Source: Antilocapra americana (lineage: Eukaryota > Chordata > Mammalia > Artiodactyla > Antilocapridae). From it: a DNA stretch of 64,000 nucleotides. How positions within the stretch are numbered: position 1 is the stretch's first letter; each line of letters starts with the position of its first letter. The translations under genes and the position numbers were made by a program. The notes beneath the pieces were generated by a model. It was not told where the DNA came from. It made no database searches and was given only the letters and a program-made list of their open reading frames with translations. The stretch lies in NCBI GenBank assembly GCA_007570785.1, contig ML664199.1, positions 20,999,444 to 21,063,443 on the forward strand. The letters run 5' to 3'. Positions 21,722-33,296 of the stretch are shown here, piece after piece.

Positions 21722-21805
21722 TTGGTGCTAGTGGTAAAGAACCTGCCTGACAATGTAGGAGATGCCAGAGATATGAGTACAATTCCTGGGTTGGAGGAGG
21801 AGGAT
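21722..21805 (+). mobile_element. Bov-tA SINE, 5' head only
   Basis: A tRNA-like head fragment (GTGGTAAAGAACCTGCCTGACAATGTAGGAGATGCC, then AATTCCTGGGTTGGAGGAGG). The A-unit is missing, so it is truncated at its 3' side. No duplication seen. Confidence 0.75.
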
Positions 21806-21861
21806 ATGATCAAATTTCTGTTTTTTAAAGAACTCCCAGTTAATAAATTCTTCAGTACCAG

Positions 21862-22172
21862 AATCATAGAGAATAGATTTATGGACATGGGGAAAGGGCA
21901 GGAGAGGGTGAGATGTATGGAAAGAGTAACTTGGAAACTTACATTACCATATGTAAAATAGATAGCCAGCGGGAATTGGCTGTATGGCTCAGGAAACTCA
22001 AACAGGGGCTCTGTATCAAGCTAGAGGGGTAGGATGGGCTGGGAGATGGGAGGGAGGTTCAGAAGGGAGGAGATATATGTGTACCTATGGCTGATTCATG
22101 TTGAGGTTTGACAGAAAACAACAAAATTCTGTAAAGCAATTATCCTTCAGTAAAATATATATATATATATCC
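21862..22172 (+). mobile_element. L1 LINE 3' end (ruminant type)
   Basis: Matches the ruminant L1 3' untranslated region: GACATGGGGAAAGGGCAGGAGAGGG, ACATTACCATATGTAAAATAGATAGCC, GGCTGTATGGCTCAGGAAACTCAAACAGGGGCTCTGTATCAA, ATTCATGTTGAGGTTTGACAGAAAACAACAAAATTCTGTAAAGCAATTATCCTTCA. It ends in an A/T-rich tail that has become (AT)n at 22157-22171. There is no ORF2 sequence. Confidence 0.9.
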
Positions 22173-22184
22173 CACTGCAGTTTG

Positions 22185-22550
22185 GTGTCAGTTGAGGTGA
22201 GATGTAGTCAGATCCTGTGGGAACTCTGCAAGTAGACCTAACAGAATTTGCTGCTGATTTTGGATGTGGAGGGTGAAAAGAGAGAGGAGTCAGAAAGAAT
22301 CAGCTCTTTTTTGGCCTGACAAACTGGGAAGAGAGTTGTCATCTGTTAGGGTGGAGCAGTCAATGGCAGGAGCAGATGTGGGGGAGGCGAGAAGATCCTC
22401 GGTCGGGTTAATGTGTCTTAAAATTGGAGAACCTCCTAGGATATCCCAGTGAAGGTTTGAGATGGGAGTACGGTAAATTTGTTTGTCTGGACTCAATGAA
22501 GAGATCCAGGCTGGATGTGGAAAACCATGAGGTTATTGGTACCCTGGAAA
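22185..22550 (-). mobile_element. L2 LINE, part 2 of a split copy
   Basis: More internal L2 sequence in antisense: GAATTTGCTGCTGATTTTGGATGTGG, AGAGAGGAGTCAGAAAGAATCAGC, TTTTGGCCTGACAAACTGGGAAGAGAGTTGTCATCTGTTAGGG, GGAGCAGATGTGGG. This is the expected continuation of 21635-21720 after removing the SINE and L1 between. Confidence 0.65.
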
Positions 22551-23729
22551 GGTATGTTTTCATGGGAACATGGGAATGAAAGCACTTGGTACATAATAGA
22601 TGCTTAACAAAACACGAGTTGCCCTAGCATCATTTTCTTTCACCTTCTGATGGACAGTCTCATGCCCCCAACCTCCTACCTTTTTAACAAAATATAAATA
22701 GGTCTAGGTGGTAAATTGTTTCTTCTAAAGATGTATTGTTCTGTATCTATCGGATGTAGGCTCTGCTTCTTGGTTTAAAACAGTTTTAGAACTTACCTTC
22801 ACTTGAACTAAGCCATATGTCTTTTTACTCTCCCTCTCTTTCTGGTAAGTATATCATAATACTTATCTTCACAAGTCTTTATTAATAGACCATCTGAGTT
22901 GTGGGGTGCTATCAGGTAAAGCAAGTTGAATACACTTTTAAATGGACCATAAGGCCCTTACCGTTGAAGAACATTCAACCGCATGCTAATAGGCTCATAA
23001 CCAATAAAAGCTATTAGGTGCTTAAATAAACACTGAGAAAACGCACACAGATTACAAAAGATGCTTTATGTTGTGCCCAATATTGACAGATGCAGCTGAT
23101 ATTTTAAGGTTTTTTTTTTTAATGCGCAGATACAAATAGCAGCTGATAGAATATTAGACCATCTGGAGATTCTTTACCTATTGAATTATTAGAAATGTAA
23201 TAAAATTCAATTTTGTTTCTCCTTTCTGTTGACCTTGTTTTCCCACGTGGCATCCCAGGTTGCTCCATGACTGATTGGGTTCATAACATACTTATGTTTC
23301 TATTGTATTGATTGATTCAGAGCTTTTTATTGTGTGTCCCTATATCCACATTTTTTTTTAAACATGTGGCCCACTGACAGACAGCTCCCAGTTCAGAAGT
23401 AGCACAAAGGTAGGGTGTCTTGATTATTTGCTAATGAACCATCGTGCCTGGAAATTTGCCCTTAGGAAAGCAGAGTACACTGATTTGAAATGTGTTTTTT
23501 GACTAAACCTTTTGTTGAGTGAACCTGCTTTCTCCGTAATGAACATCTATGTATATTGGCTTCTTTCTTTCTCAAGGGTTAATTTTCCTGTTTGTAGATA
23601 TATGGAATTCTACTTGAAAGCCCCAATATACAGTCATACATTTTCGATGATCATTTATTACTTTAGAAAATACCTGTAGTAGTAGGTGTTAGCTAATGCC
23701 AAGGCAGTAATCAAATTCCGGTACAGAAA
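22551..23729. other. Unassigned DNA
   Basis: No exon and no secure repeat. A short GCACTTGGTACATAATAGATGCTTAA near 22580 looks like the very end of an L2 or MIR copy but is too short to call. Confidence 0.5.
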
Positions 23730-23812
23730 TATATCAAATCAAATTGTTGTGCACCTTAGATTTAAACAGTGTTATATGTCAACTATATCTCAATAAAATA
23801 GTATAAAAACCC
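23730..23812 (+). mobile_element. Ancient L1 3' end fragment
   Basis: AAATCAAATTGTTGTGCACC, then GTGTTATATGTCAACTATATCTCAATAAA, resembles the 3' end shared by old mammalian L1 subfamilies. Short, so the family is uncertain. Confidence 0.55.
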
Positions 23813-24824
23813 CACGTATTAAAAAATGAAAATACCTATAGTACTAAAGAAAACGCCTTTGCTGAAAGAATCCTGTAGGATTGTATTAATATTATCTGTA
23901 TCAAATTCCATTTAAAATAGAAAAGTAATTTTAGGACATCTTCTTTTCCGATACAAATCAAATGAATTATGTATTGAATTATATTTCTAATAAAAGGAAA
24001 TGTTTTGGAAAAACAAAAGCTGCTTACTTTTCAGGATGACCAAGTTCTAGTCAAGGTGGGCTAACAGTTGGACGAAAATTCTAAGCCCTCAGTGATGTAA
24101 AACAAGGTGCTGTGCCTGCCTCTTGACACAGTCCTGTTAAAATGAGGCTGCTTTGCTTCACATAGTCGTTTGGGGACCCAGGATCTTTTCCTCCAGTGGC
24201 TCACTCAACCCTCTCTTCAGAAGATTCAGTGCCCTTGGCTGGTTCATTTCATGTTGGTAGGATTTTTCTGTTTGTTTATAAGAGACCAGCTCTAGAAATA
24301 GCATGCATCACTTCTGTCAATCCAGTTGTCTGTCTTTCTAGCCAGAACTCAGTCATTTGACTCCATGTAACTGCCAGGTAGATAGCTCAGAAACAGGGTT
24401 TAGCTGGGTGCCGGGAAGGAGCAAATATAGACAGATCCTACTGTTAGCAATTTGGTTTTAGCACTCTGCCAAAGACCCTATTACATTAACAGTGGAAACC
24501 CTCACAGTAAGGACCGTCACCCCCATCGGCAATTCCTCCTAATGCTTTGTTTCCACACCCCACTCTTCTCTTCTGATGCTTACCAAATTTTGGAAACTAT
24601 GAGATGAGAGAGAATTGAACACTCAAAAAAATGTTTTTTATTATCTAGAGAGATATTAATAGCTGACTTGTATTGGTCTCTTTAATCAGTTGCTTTGCTT
24701 TTCAGTATTTAGCTTGTGTTTCCCAATGTGGGAGGCTGTTGGCAACTAAAAATGAGTTTCGGCACACCATGCAGGCTCATGGAATTTTGGTATAGTGTTC
24801 TGTTATGTTCTTGCACAAAGATAG
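23813..24824. other. Unassigned DNA
   Basis: No gene or recognised repeat. Confidence 0.5.
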
Positions 24825-25000
24825 CCCTGAAATTAACATTTATTGAGCACCTACTATGTAACCGTCCCAAAACCTTTGAGACTATTAATCTCGTTTAATT
24901 CTCAAAACAACTTTGTGAGTTAGGGGTATCCCTGTTTGGAAGGAGGGGAGCCTGCTTGGATTCAAATCCAGACCTCTTTGACTCTGACTGCCTGCCACAC
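24825..25000 (-). mobile_element. MIR SINE
   Basis: TAACATTTATTGAGCACCTACTATGTAACC, then TTAATCTCGTTTAATTCTCAAAACAACTTTGTGAG, then GGATTCAAATCCAGACCTC matches antisense MIR, with a deletion across the GATGAGGAAACTGAGG core. Confidence 0.75.
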
Positions 25001-28000
25001 GAGGCAGTTTGTTGCCTGCTCCTCCCCTCCCCCAACTCCAACTCCCCAGGCTTCCCCAGGCTGAAGGCCCTAGCCAGGGCTTCTGGATTTGACCAAGTAG
25101 ACAAAAGAAATTGCTTATCAAAACAATCAAATCTGTTGTGTGTATAGACACAGACTGAGCCTGTTATCAAGCCAGTGTACTCAAGCCAGGGATTAAAAAA
25201 ACTAACTTGAAAAGAGATCTAGGGTCATTTAAACATAATAAGAGATCACAGCTGTTCTGCATATGCATTTTAAAAATGATTTGAAAAGATGAATAAGATA
25301 AATGAATTTAGCGTTGTTTTCCTACATATTTGTTTCACCCTTCAATATTTTTTTCCTCTCATTTTTCCTCTTCTCTCTCTCATCCCTTGGTCTATTATTG
25401 CTGACAAAGGAATCGAAAAGAATAAAGAAAAGAATAGAAAAGATTACTTTTTCCTTTCCTAGGGACTCCACATAAAATGGACATGGTGTCAACACCTGTG
25501 ATGATTTGCACTTTCCTTCTATCTGCGTATCCGATGGAATCATAATAATATAATAAGAAGGCAAAGGGAGTTAAACTAGCAAGTGAAGTTTTTAACTTGC
25601 ACAAGAAACGTTTCTAATCCCTCTGCCCTCCATTCTCCCTTAAGCAGCATTTTGCATGTGGATGCTCAGCAGGGAGAGTGGCATTCACCACCCCATGGCA
25701 AAATGGATCTGCGTGCCTCCAGTAAAAGTGGTCCACGTGTGAATTAGCTTTGAGTTGTATTGTGTTTCTTATACTAATATAATATTGTTCTAGTGCTTGC
25801 CCCTGATTAAAGAAATACATAAATAAATAATTTATAATTTAATTAATAAGGTATAATATGCAAAGCACAGTAATTTCAAACAGCTTGTAATGTCTCTAAT
25901 GTACTTTCAATTTTTTATTTTACATAAGGGCTATATTCATTATGTGGTTATGATAAACATACTAATGAATTTTATTACAGGAACAAATTTAAACATGTAA
26001 ATGAGATCAAATAGTATTAAAATGCAAACGATGGTGAAACTTATTACAAACTATTCTTGCCAACATACATAGAATGATGTTATTTTAAAACTTTGCAAGT
26101 TGTATCCGTTAAACAAAGGCAGTGTCTTTTACAATGTCCCTAAACGTAAGAGTTTGTGAACTACATGCTTTATTCTCACATGAACCCCTCAACCAAAAAA
26201 AAAAAAGTTAACTAGAATCCAGGGTTTGCATGTAACTTTGGATGACAATTAAAATCCCTTTTCTTGTTCCAGTGAACAGTAATCTGTGCATAATTACATT
26301 CAAATGAGATATTAGCATTTTTTGTGCTTACTCTTTGTTAATTGCAGAGTTCACTCACCATGGTGATGCTTTTGATGGAATCAGGCAACCTTATTGACCT
26401 GATGCCGTAAGGCGTGTTGGGAAATTCTGCTGTATTCTTCATTTTTTTTTTTATTTTGGCATTTTGAGGAGTCCTGCTGCTTTTATTACATTCCTGACAC
26501 TTTTGTTAATAAATCATTGCAAAGTTAATGAAAATTGCATTCAGGCATATCCAAAATAATTGTGTCCTTTGTCATGCTAATAAATTGAAAGATGTTGATC
26601 CAATGGGCGAATGCATGCCCATTATGGAGAAGTTTGTGATATGGTTGCCTGTTGCACTCACTTTTTCCTTGCCATATCATTCCATGTACAATGTGAGAGA
26701 GGAAAACAAACCACAATATGTTTATTTCTTACGTTATACTGTGAGACTTTAATTAAGTCAGCAAATTGGTGAATTATATCTACATGGAAAGATACAAGTA
26801 TTTGTATTATGATTTATGAAAGGTTGTTAATATCAATAGGAATCAGCAACAGTCTAATATCAGATGCATGAAAATAGGAAACCATGTTTAACTGACCTTT
26901 CTCTCATGCCTGGGGATTTTTCCACATTTATATATGACCCACTTGATTTAAAAATGACAATGATAATAATTCAACCTTCTTTTCCCAAGGCTTCTCTTGT
27001 ACTAATTTAGCAGGAAAGTGAAGAAATGTGATTTTTTAAAAAAAAATTTTGTTTCTCTAGCAAAACATCAGACCTTTTAATTCACTAAGCCTTAAATATT
27101 CAAGGGTGTGAGTGAGTGTGTTTGGGGGACAAACACACAGTCACATGCACACACAGTGAAGCAGGTTTAACGCTTCTAGATAAGAAAGAATGTTCAGGTC
27201 AGAAACATTTAAACTCATAATAGACTGCATATATATTTTGTTCCCAAATTTATCTCAAGGAAGAACTCTAAGTAATTGTTGTCTTGGGAAGTTCTTAATT
27301 TATGCACTAGCCCATCATGCTGATTTTAGGTAGATATTTATTCTGCTATTCAATCAAAAAGCATAGTTTCCATAACAACTGCCACATCAGATGAAACGTA
27401 CAGCTTGGCATTTGAAATACAGGACTTCTTAGGAGATACGCTTCCTGACATATTGTGTTGAACTTGTGTTCCTTTCATTCTCTTTTAAGCTAGCGAGATC
27501 TGTGTTTCTATAAAGGACCATCGCAGTTTTGCATAATTATTACAATCCATCTGCACATTTCCAGGATTTATATTAAAGTAATTAAAGCCATTTTGTATTA
27601 GTGGGTGCTGTGTGGAACAGGCTCGGATGCAGGATTCTAAAAGTTCCCACTTGCCTGCTTGCTGTGCTGTAATTTGGAGAACAGAGTGTTCCGTAAATGA
27701 GGTTTGGGAATACTACATTTTTTTCTTTCTTTCCTTTCTTTGCAAAGTAACTTTTTTTTTTTTTCCTCCAGTGGAAAATGGAATAAAAGGTTCACCTAGG
27801 GACTAGAATTAATGTAGTCCTTCTGCCTAGGGTTAAAAAAGAGCAAAATCAACATTGTACAAAGAGCTAGCAACATTGTGCAAACCCTAATATATTTTAC
27901 TTTTTCTGCGGATAAATAATAGCCTGTGTTTCTAAGGCAACTTTCTTCCAAAGAGCAGCAAGCAATCTAATTTATATTCTCATTTTCTCCAGCAGTGTTT

Positions 28001-28759
28001 GTTCAAGGTGAATGAGGGCCAGTATTACTAACCCCATTTTATGGATGGGATGATTGAGGCAGACAGATAATATTGTACAGAGCAGATAATGAGACAGATA
28101 ATGTGCTGGACAAGGGGAGGTGTATGGTAGCAGGAGTAACAACTAATATCCTCTATCAAACCCAGAGAAAGAACTAAGTGAAAGTTCGAAATTGCAGTTG
28201 CTAAGGAAAAAAAAATCACATAGCTTCCATGAACTTTAAAAGGGAATGTTTGGGGGCAGACCCAGCCACTTCTGAGCTAAGTGAGGATACTTAGCATCTC
28301 TGTTGAGGTCTGCAAGGTTGCAGGTTTGATTCTTAGCGTTCAGAATCTGTCTCATAAGAATCTGTGATTTCTCTCGGTCACCATTGTGGAGGTCATCCCA
28401 TCTAATTAAAGAGACAGCATGTTTAAAAACATCTAGATGTACTAAAAGTATTTTCTAAATGGAGAGAATTATTATTTTCCTCTTTGGAGCTCTTTCGCTC
28501 TTAGTATCAAAACTTTCCCATCTGTGAGGCAAGGGGTTGAGTGGTGCTGAGCCACTTATCTGCCAGATCATTGTTGTCACCCTTCCTAACAAATGGTTAT
28601 TAACTGATCTTTCTATGAACCCATCATATACCTATAAGGCTGGGTGATGATGAACACTCTTTGTCATGAACAGTAGCATCCACAAAATTTATGGGTTATG
28701 GAATCTTGCCTTCTGCTATAACAGTAGAGCTGAGACGTTAGGGTGTCCGGAGCCCAAGG
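25001..28759. other. 3.7-kb repeat-poor, AT-rich tract
   Basis: No exon recognised. The only repeat hint is a short antisense MIR-like core at about 28018-28060 (ACCCCATTTTATGGATGGGATGATTGAGGC). It includes an A-run at about 26196 and T-runs at about 26441 and 27750. The part at 26340-26760 has the even composition often seen in conserved non-coding DNA, which only alignment can show. Confidence 0.5.
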
Positions 28760-28988
28760 TCTTGGTATACAGTAAAGGTTATGCACACAAACTTTGCAAT
28801 CAGACAGTCCTGCTAAGGTGCCACTTATCTGCTCTCTGCCATGAGTCAGTTACTTGACAGGACCGAGTTTTGTTTTTTTCTCCAAAAAATAAGAATAATA
28901 AAAATTCATTCGTCAGGTAAGTGTTTTGTGACTATCTGGAAAGTGATTAGCACATTATTGGCACGTAGTAAAGGTTCAAGAAAGGGTA
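28760..28988 (+). mobile_element. MIR SINE
   Basis: Sense MIR order: CAAACTTTGCAATCAGACAGTCCTG, GCCACTTATCTGCTCTCTG, GTCAGTTACTTGAC, CTCCAAAAAATAAGAATAATAAAAATTCATTCGTCAGG, GTGATTAGCACATTATTGGCACGTAGTAAAGGTTC. Confidence 0.75.
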
Positions 28989-29719
28989 GCTTCTAGGATT
29001 GTCATCATTCATACATTTTAGAACTTACCAATTTACTTTATCTAGCTTGCTAATTTTCTTTCCTTCTTTAACCAATCTCTCTGTTGAATGTTTCTATCGT
29101 TTTTCTTTTGGGGATATGTGAATATTTTAGATTAGAAAAAACTCAGGTTTGACAGTACCATGTTTGTTAGGTATGTGATCATGGAAGGTAAAAAAACCAT
29201 TGCTGCATTTTTGGTTTCTACTCACATCCCATGTCAATAAACTTCTTCAATTAAAAAAGTATAGTGGAGGCAATCAGAGTGAGTATGGGGAAAAGGACAT
29301 TTTAATAAAGTGGACTTTTTGACAAGTGCCTGAATTTAACCTGGAGAGAGTTCTCAAGGCTTGAAAAATTAATTTAGAGGAAGAGGACTGAAAATTTTTT
29401 TGCATAATAGCTATTAAAATGATGTAACTTTACCCTAACAGATAGTATACTTAGAAGCTAATTTAAAGTTTTGAACTCATTTTTATGGGCTTCATATTTC
29501 ATAAAGCCAAACAACTGACACTTATTTGGATTAGGGGGTCATCTCAAATGGGGTAGTGGCTGTGGGCATGGGGATAAGAACTAAAAGAAAAATGTGGTAC
29601 AGTAGCACTTTTGAGACCTCACTAGCCTGGTTCTAGAAGCAGAATGCCAGGCTGATTAGACCTCTGTTGACCCAGCATTTATTATATTTCTGATGTTCTG
29701 CACAGATTGTCTGGTAGAG
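28989..29719. other. Unassigned DNA
   Basis: Nothing recognised. Confidence 0.5.
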
Positions 29720-29731
29720 TATAAACCAGGT
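29720..29731 (+). repeat. Target-site duplication, left copy (Bov-tA)
   Basis: TATAAACCAGGT, identical to 29922-29933. Confidence 0.9.
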
Positions 29732-29921
29732 GAAAAGTGAAACTCAGTTGTGTCCGACTCTTTGTTACACCATGGACTATATAGTCCATGGAATTCTTCA
29801 GTCCAGAATACTGGAGTGGGTAACCTTTCCCATCTCCAGGGGATCTTCCCAACCCAGGGATGGAACCCAGTCTCCCACACTGCAGGCAGATTCTTTACCA
29901 GCTGAGCCACAAGGGAAGCCT
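29732..29921 (-). mobile_element. Bov-tA SINE
   Basis: Antisense Bov-tA, nearly complete. The + strand reads TCAGTTGTGTCCGACTCTTTG at its left end and GCTGAGCCACAAGGGAAGCC at its right end. It contains a perfect 22-bp palindrome at 29770-29791, centred on ACTATATAGT. A 12-bp perfect target-site duplication flanks it. Confidence 0.95.
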
Positions 29922-29933
29922 TATAAACCAGGT
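29922..29933 (+). repeat. Target-site duplication, right copy (Bov-tA)
   Basis: TATAAACCAGGT directly after GGGAAGCCT. Confidence 0.9.
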
Positions 29934-30473
29934 AATTCTTCTAAAATAATTCAAGCAGGGATACATATCCACATAGTCCTTGTGTACATTGTCAAACTAT
30001 GCTTATCTATCCCATGGTCCCTAAAGGCAAACTATAATACAGACAAAAGTTTTGATGGGGAGTGGAGGAAATGCTGCTGTGTTAATGTGCTGGGATTTAA
30101 AAAAAAAAACTTCTAAATCTAAGCAGTACCTGTTTGCATTTTTGTTTTGGCAGTGAAAAAATATCTTGCCTTACACACCCATCCCCCACCCCGTTTTTAA
30201 TATATATGTTTTCCTCATTCAAAACTGGCACTTTGGAATGATTGACTTGCTTGATGCTTCTGTGCTTCAGTACAAGTTTTATTACCTACTGGCTCCTTTA
30301 TGGTGTGCTGGTGAGACTGCTCCCTTTTCTTGCACATAAAGTCATAAAAGTCCAAATTACTTTTGGATAAATAGAACCGCTGACTAACAAAAATTCCAAT
30401 CTATGCATTTTTAAAAAATCGAAATGAACACTCCTAATAATTTTGTTTAAAGTATCTTTTTCCCAAGCCTATC
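29934..30473. other. Unassigned DNA
   Basis: Nothing recognised besides short A-runs. Confidence 0.5.
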
Positions 30474-30488
30474 TATTTTAAGCTGAGG
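30474..30488 (+). repeat. Target-site duplication, left copy (Bov-tA)
   Basis: TATTTTAAGCTGAGG. It differs at one position from 30694-30708. Confidence 0.88.
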
Positions 30489-30693
30489 GGCTTCCCAGGT
30501 GACACAGTGGGTAAAGAATCTGCCTGCAATGTAGGAGACAGAGGTTCAGTCGCTGGTTCGGGAAGATCCCCTGAAGGAGGGCATGGCCACTCACTCCACT
30601 AAGCTTGCTTGGACAATCCCATGGACAGAGGAGCCTGGCAGGCCACAGTCCATAGGGTTGCAAAGGGTCAGACATGACTGAGCATGCACGCAG
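30489..30693 (+). mobile_element. Bov-tA SINE
   Basis: GGCTTCCCAGGTGACACAGTGG, GGTAAAGAATCTGCCTGCAATG, GGTTCGGGAAGATCCCCTG, GGAGCCTGGCAGGCC, GACATGACTGAGCATGCACG. Nearly full length and bracketed by a 15-bp target-site duplication with one mismatch. Confidence 0.93.
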
Positions 30694-30708
30694 TATTTTG
30701 AGCTGAGG
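30694..30708 (+). repeat. Target-site duplication, right copy (Bov-tA)
   Basis: TATTTTGAGCTGAGG, the partner of 30474-30488. Confidence 0.88.
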
Positions 30709-30774
30709 TTATTCAGGATTGGGTTTTAAAGGGCTAGTGTTACATCCAGGAACTATTAAAGAGATGAAGCATCT

Positions 30775-30915
30775 TTAGAGTACTGGAAAGTACTATTGGA
30801 CTGCAGTTGGAAGACTTGGATTATAATCTTTCCTGCAACTAGTTTTCAAATTCACTTTCTTCAAGTTCCTTAGCTGCTTTGGTTCTCTTTTTCTTTATTT
30901 GGAAAAATATAGAGA
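30775..30915 (+). mobile_element. MIR-like SINE, weak
   Basis: TGGACTGCAGTTGGAAGACTTGGATT, then TTCAAGTTCCTTAGCTGCTTTGGTTC, then TTTATTTGGAAAAATATAGAGATG follows the MIR order loosely. Too diverged for certainty. Confidence 0.4.
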
Positions 30916-32073
30916 TGCTTTCTGAAATGTTCATTATTTCTAAAATTATATAATTCTGTGGAGGTTTTTTTGTTGTTGGTGTTGTTTATTATTTTTAATA
31001 ACAGATCTTATTGAACAAAACCTCCTTTGGGCTCCACTACTTTCAATCAATGCAGCATTCAGCAATGGAGACAAATCACTAGTCCAGATTCAAAAGGAAA
31101 GAAAAACTGAATTGAACAGCATGCCTTCTATTATCTATAACATCAATTATACCATGTTGCTCCTCCACTCAAAAAACCTTGGTTGACTTTTGTGCTCTTT
31201 ATGCAGGTTGGTCCCAGCCTTTACCTCCAGCCTCATGTTCTCTTCTCCTGTCTCCAACACACTGTGCTCAAGGCCGGTTGAACAGCTTGCTGGTGTCTGA
31301 ATATTTCTTATTTTTTGGCTCTTTTCTGTTTCTGTTCCTTCTGTTGAGGGCGTTTTCCCCCTTTCTTTGTTGCTGGTAAAGCTCCTGCATTTCCATCTTA
31401 ACTAACTTTGAATTTTTTGTACTACTCACCACTAATTCCTACATCCCCTAGCACAGTTATATGTTTTTTTTTTTGAAGTTAATGCCACATATCTTTCTCA
31501 GCGCTTAAAAGAGTCTAACCCATTAGACAATCAGCAAATGTTTGTAGAATAAATCACTAAGAATTCAGGAAGTGTCTAGTGATTCCAGAGCTACAGATCA
31601 TGTTATTATTGAAGCCAATGGAGGAGTGTAGGATTTATGATCTCTGTAAAAGAAAGATGCAGTAAAATTATTCTGGGATTCCTTGCTCTGGATTTGAGGG
31701 GCATCAGATGGTGGCTTGTCATCTTACCCTGCACCATCACTACCAGCAACTCTGTTGTGGTAGCTAGAGAGTCCAAATTTCGCACTTTTTCTTTTAATTT
31801 TCTGACTTATTGACACATGAGAATTTCCTGAAGGTTTGTCTAGTAGTTCATACATTGTCATATTTCAGTTAACATCTTGATAAGCTACCACCTCTACAAT
31901 ATAGGAAGGCAAAATTTCCATGTCTAGTTGATGATGAATCGAAATTTGAAACTTTAACTAAGGGATTAATTCAATGTATTTTGCAATGAGTGGTAATCCA
32001 GTGTCTGTGTTAGCATCCATTCTTAATAAGGAGCTATTGATAAGCTTTGAAAAAGCCAGACTTGGCTTTGACC
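30916..32073. other. Unassigned DNA
   Basis: No gene or clear repeat. T-runs lie at about 30966 and 31464. Confidence 0.5.
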
Positions 32074-32212
32074 AAAGGAACTGGCAACCCACTGCCGTCA
32101 GTATTCTATTCTTGCTGGAAAATTCCATGGGCAGAGGAACCTGGAAGGTTACAGTCCCTGGGGTCGCAGAATCATACACAATTGAGCCACTAACACTTTC
32201 ACTTTCCTTTAG
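32074..32212 (+). mobile_element. Bov-A SINE, single A-unit
   Basis: One A-unit only: AAGGAACTGGCAACCCACTGCC, GGAAAATTCCATGGGCAGAGGAACCTGG, ACAGTCCCTGGGGTCGCAGAATC, ending in CACTTTCACTTTCC. No tRNA head and no clear target duplication. Confidence 0.85.
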
Positions 32213-32623
32213 TAAGACTAGTCAGAGTGGGTTAAATGCTAGTACTGAAGTTGTGTGTTTTATAAGTTCTTTATGCTGAGCATTCCGATAGTCTCCATAG
32301 TGTCTTTTCTTATGACTGGGCTTCAGTGTTAAAAGTGATTATAGTTCATTGAATTCCTGTCCCTATTTCTTGGATACTTCATTGGAAAATGGGAGCTCAA
32401 GTGCTTCTTTAATGATTCTTGAGACTTTCCAAATGTCTTAATATTGAGTGAAAGTAGGATCCATTGGAGGCATTATTATTAGGATCATATCTTATTATAA
32501 CATGTGTTTATACTTAGTCAAGCATCAGGAACATAATTCTGCTTTTTTTTTAAACATTCTATTCAGTTTGCTTCAAGGAAAAAGGATGATTCTCATCATC
32601 AGACATACACTTCATTATGTATT
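32213..32623. other. Unassigned DNA
   Basis: Nothing recognised. Confidence 0.5.
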
Positions 32624-32638
32624 TATGTGTCCATTTTA
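32624..32638 (+). repeat. Target-site duplication, left copy (CHR SINE)
   Basis: TATGTGTCCATTTTA, one mismatch to 33020-33034. It lies outside the AT/GT-rich tail of the element. Confidence 0.8.
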
Positions 32639-33019
32639 TATGTATATATGTATGTCTATTATATATACGTGTGTGTGTCTGTTATATATTAATTTATGAC
32701 TGTGCTGGGTCTTCATTACTGTGAGGACTTTTTTCTAGTTGTAGCAAGTAGGAACTACTCTTCATTGCAGTGCGCAGTCTTCTCGTTGTAGTGGCTTCTC
32801 TTGTTGCAGAGCACAGACTCTAGGGTGCGCAGGCTTCAATAGTTGTGACACGTGGGCTTCAGTAATTGCTGTTTCCAAGCTCCAGAGCAGAGGCTTAATA
32901 GTTGTGGTGCATGAACTTAGTTGTTCCTTGGCATGTGGGATCTCTCTGCATCAGGGATTGAACCTGAGTCTCCTACATTGGCAGGAGGATTCTTTACCAC
33001 TGAGCCACAAGGGGAGTCC
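32639..33019 (-). mobile_element. CHR-type tRNA-Glu SINE with degenerate tail
   Basis: An antisense copy of the longer cetartiodactyl tRNA-Glu SINE (CHR family). The body at about 32697-33019 reads GACTGTGCTGGGTCTTCATTACTG, TAGTGGCTTCTCTTGTTGCAGAGCACAGACTCTAGG, CATGTGGGATCTC, GGCAGGAGGATTCTTTACCACTGAGCCACAAGGGGAGTCC. Its 3' tail (32639-32696) is a TATATATG/GTGTGTGT microsatellite of about 58 bases. It is included because the 15-bp target duplication lies beyond it. Confidence 0.88.
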
Positions 33020-33034
33020 TATGTGTCTATTTTA
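33020..33034 (+). repeat. Target-site duplication, right copy (CHR SINE)
   Basis: TATGTGTCTATTTTA, the partner of 32624-32638. Confidence 0.8.
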
Positions 33035-33296
33035 AAACCTTCTCAAGACCTAGGGTGAGGGCTCTGTTAATTTCTGACACAAATATTGGCTACCACTTTG
33101 TTCTTTAAATCATATTCTAACTGGCTTGAGAGGATAGACTGTATGTGTATCAGCAAGCAGATGAGAGAAGTAGATTTTCATGAAGGCAAAAACTCATGCA
33201 TTGACTGGTATAAAGCATTTAAGGATAAAAATTTAAGGATGAAAATAGTAAGGGGGAACTTCTGATGTACATGAAACTTAAGGAACCTAAACGTAA

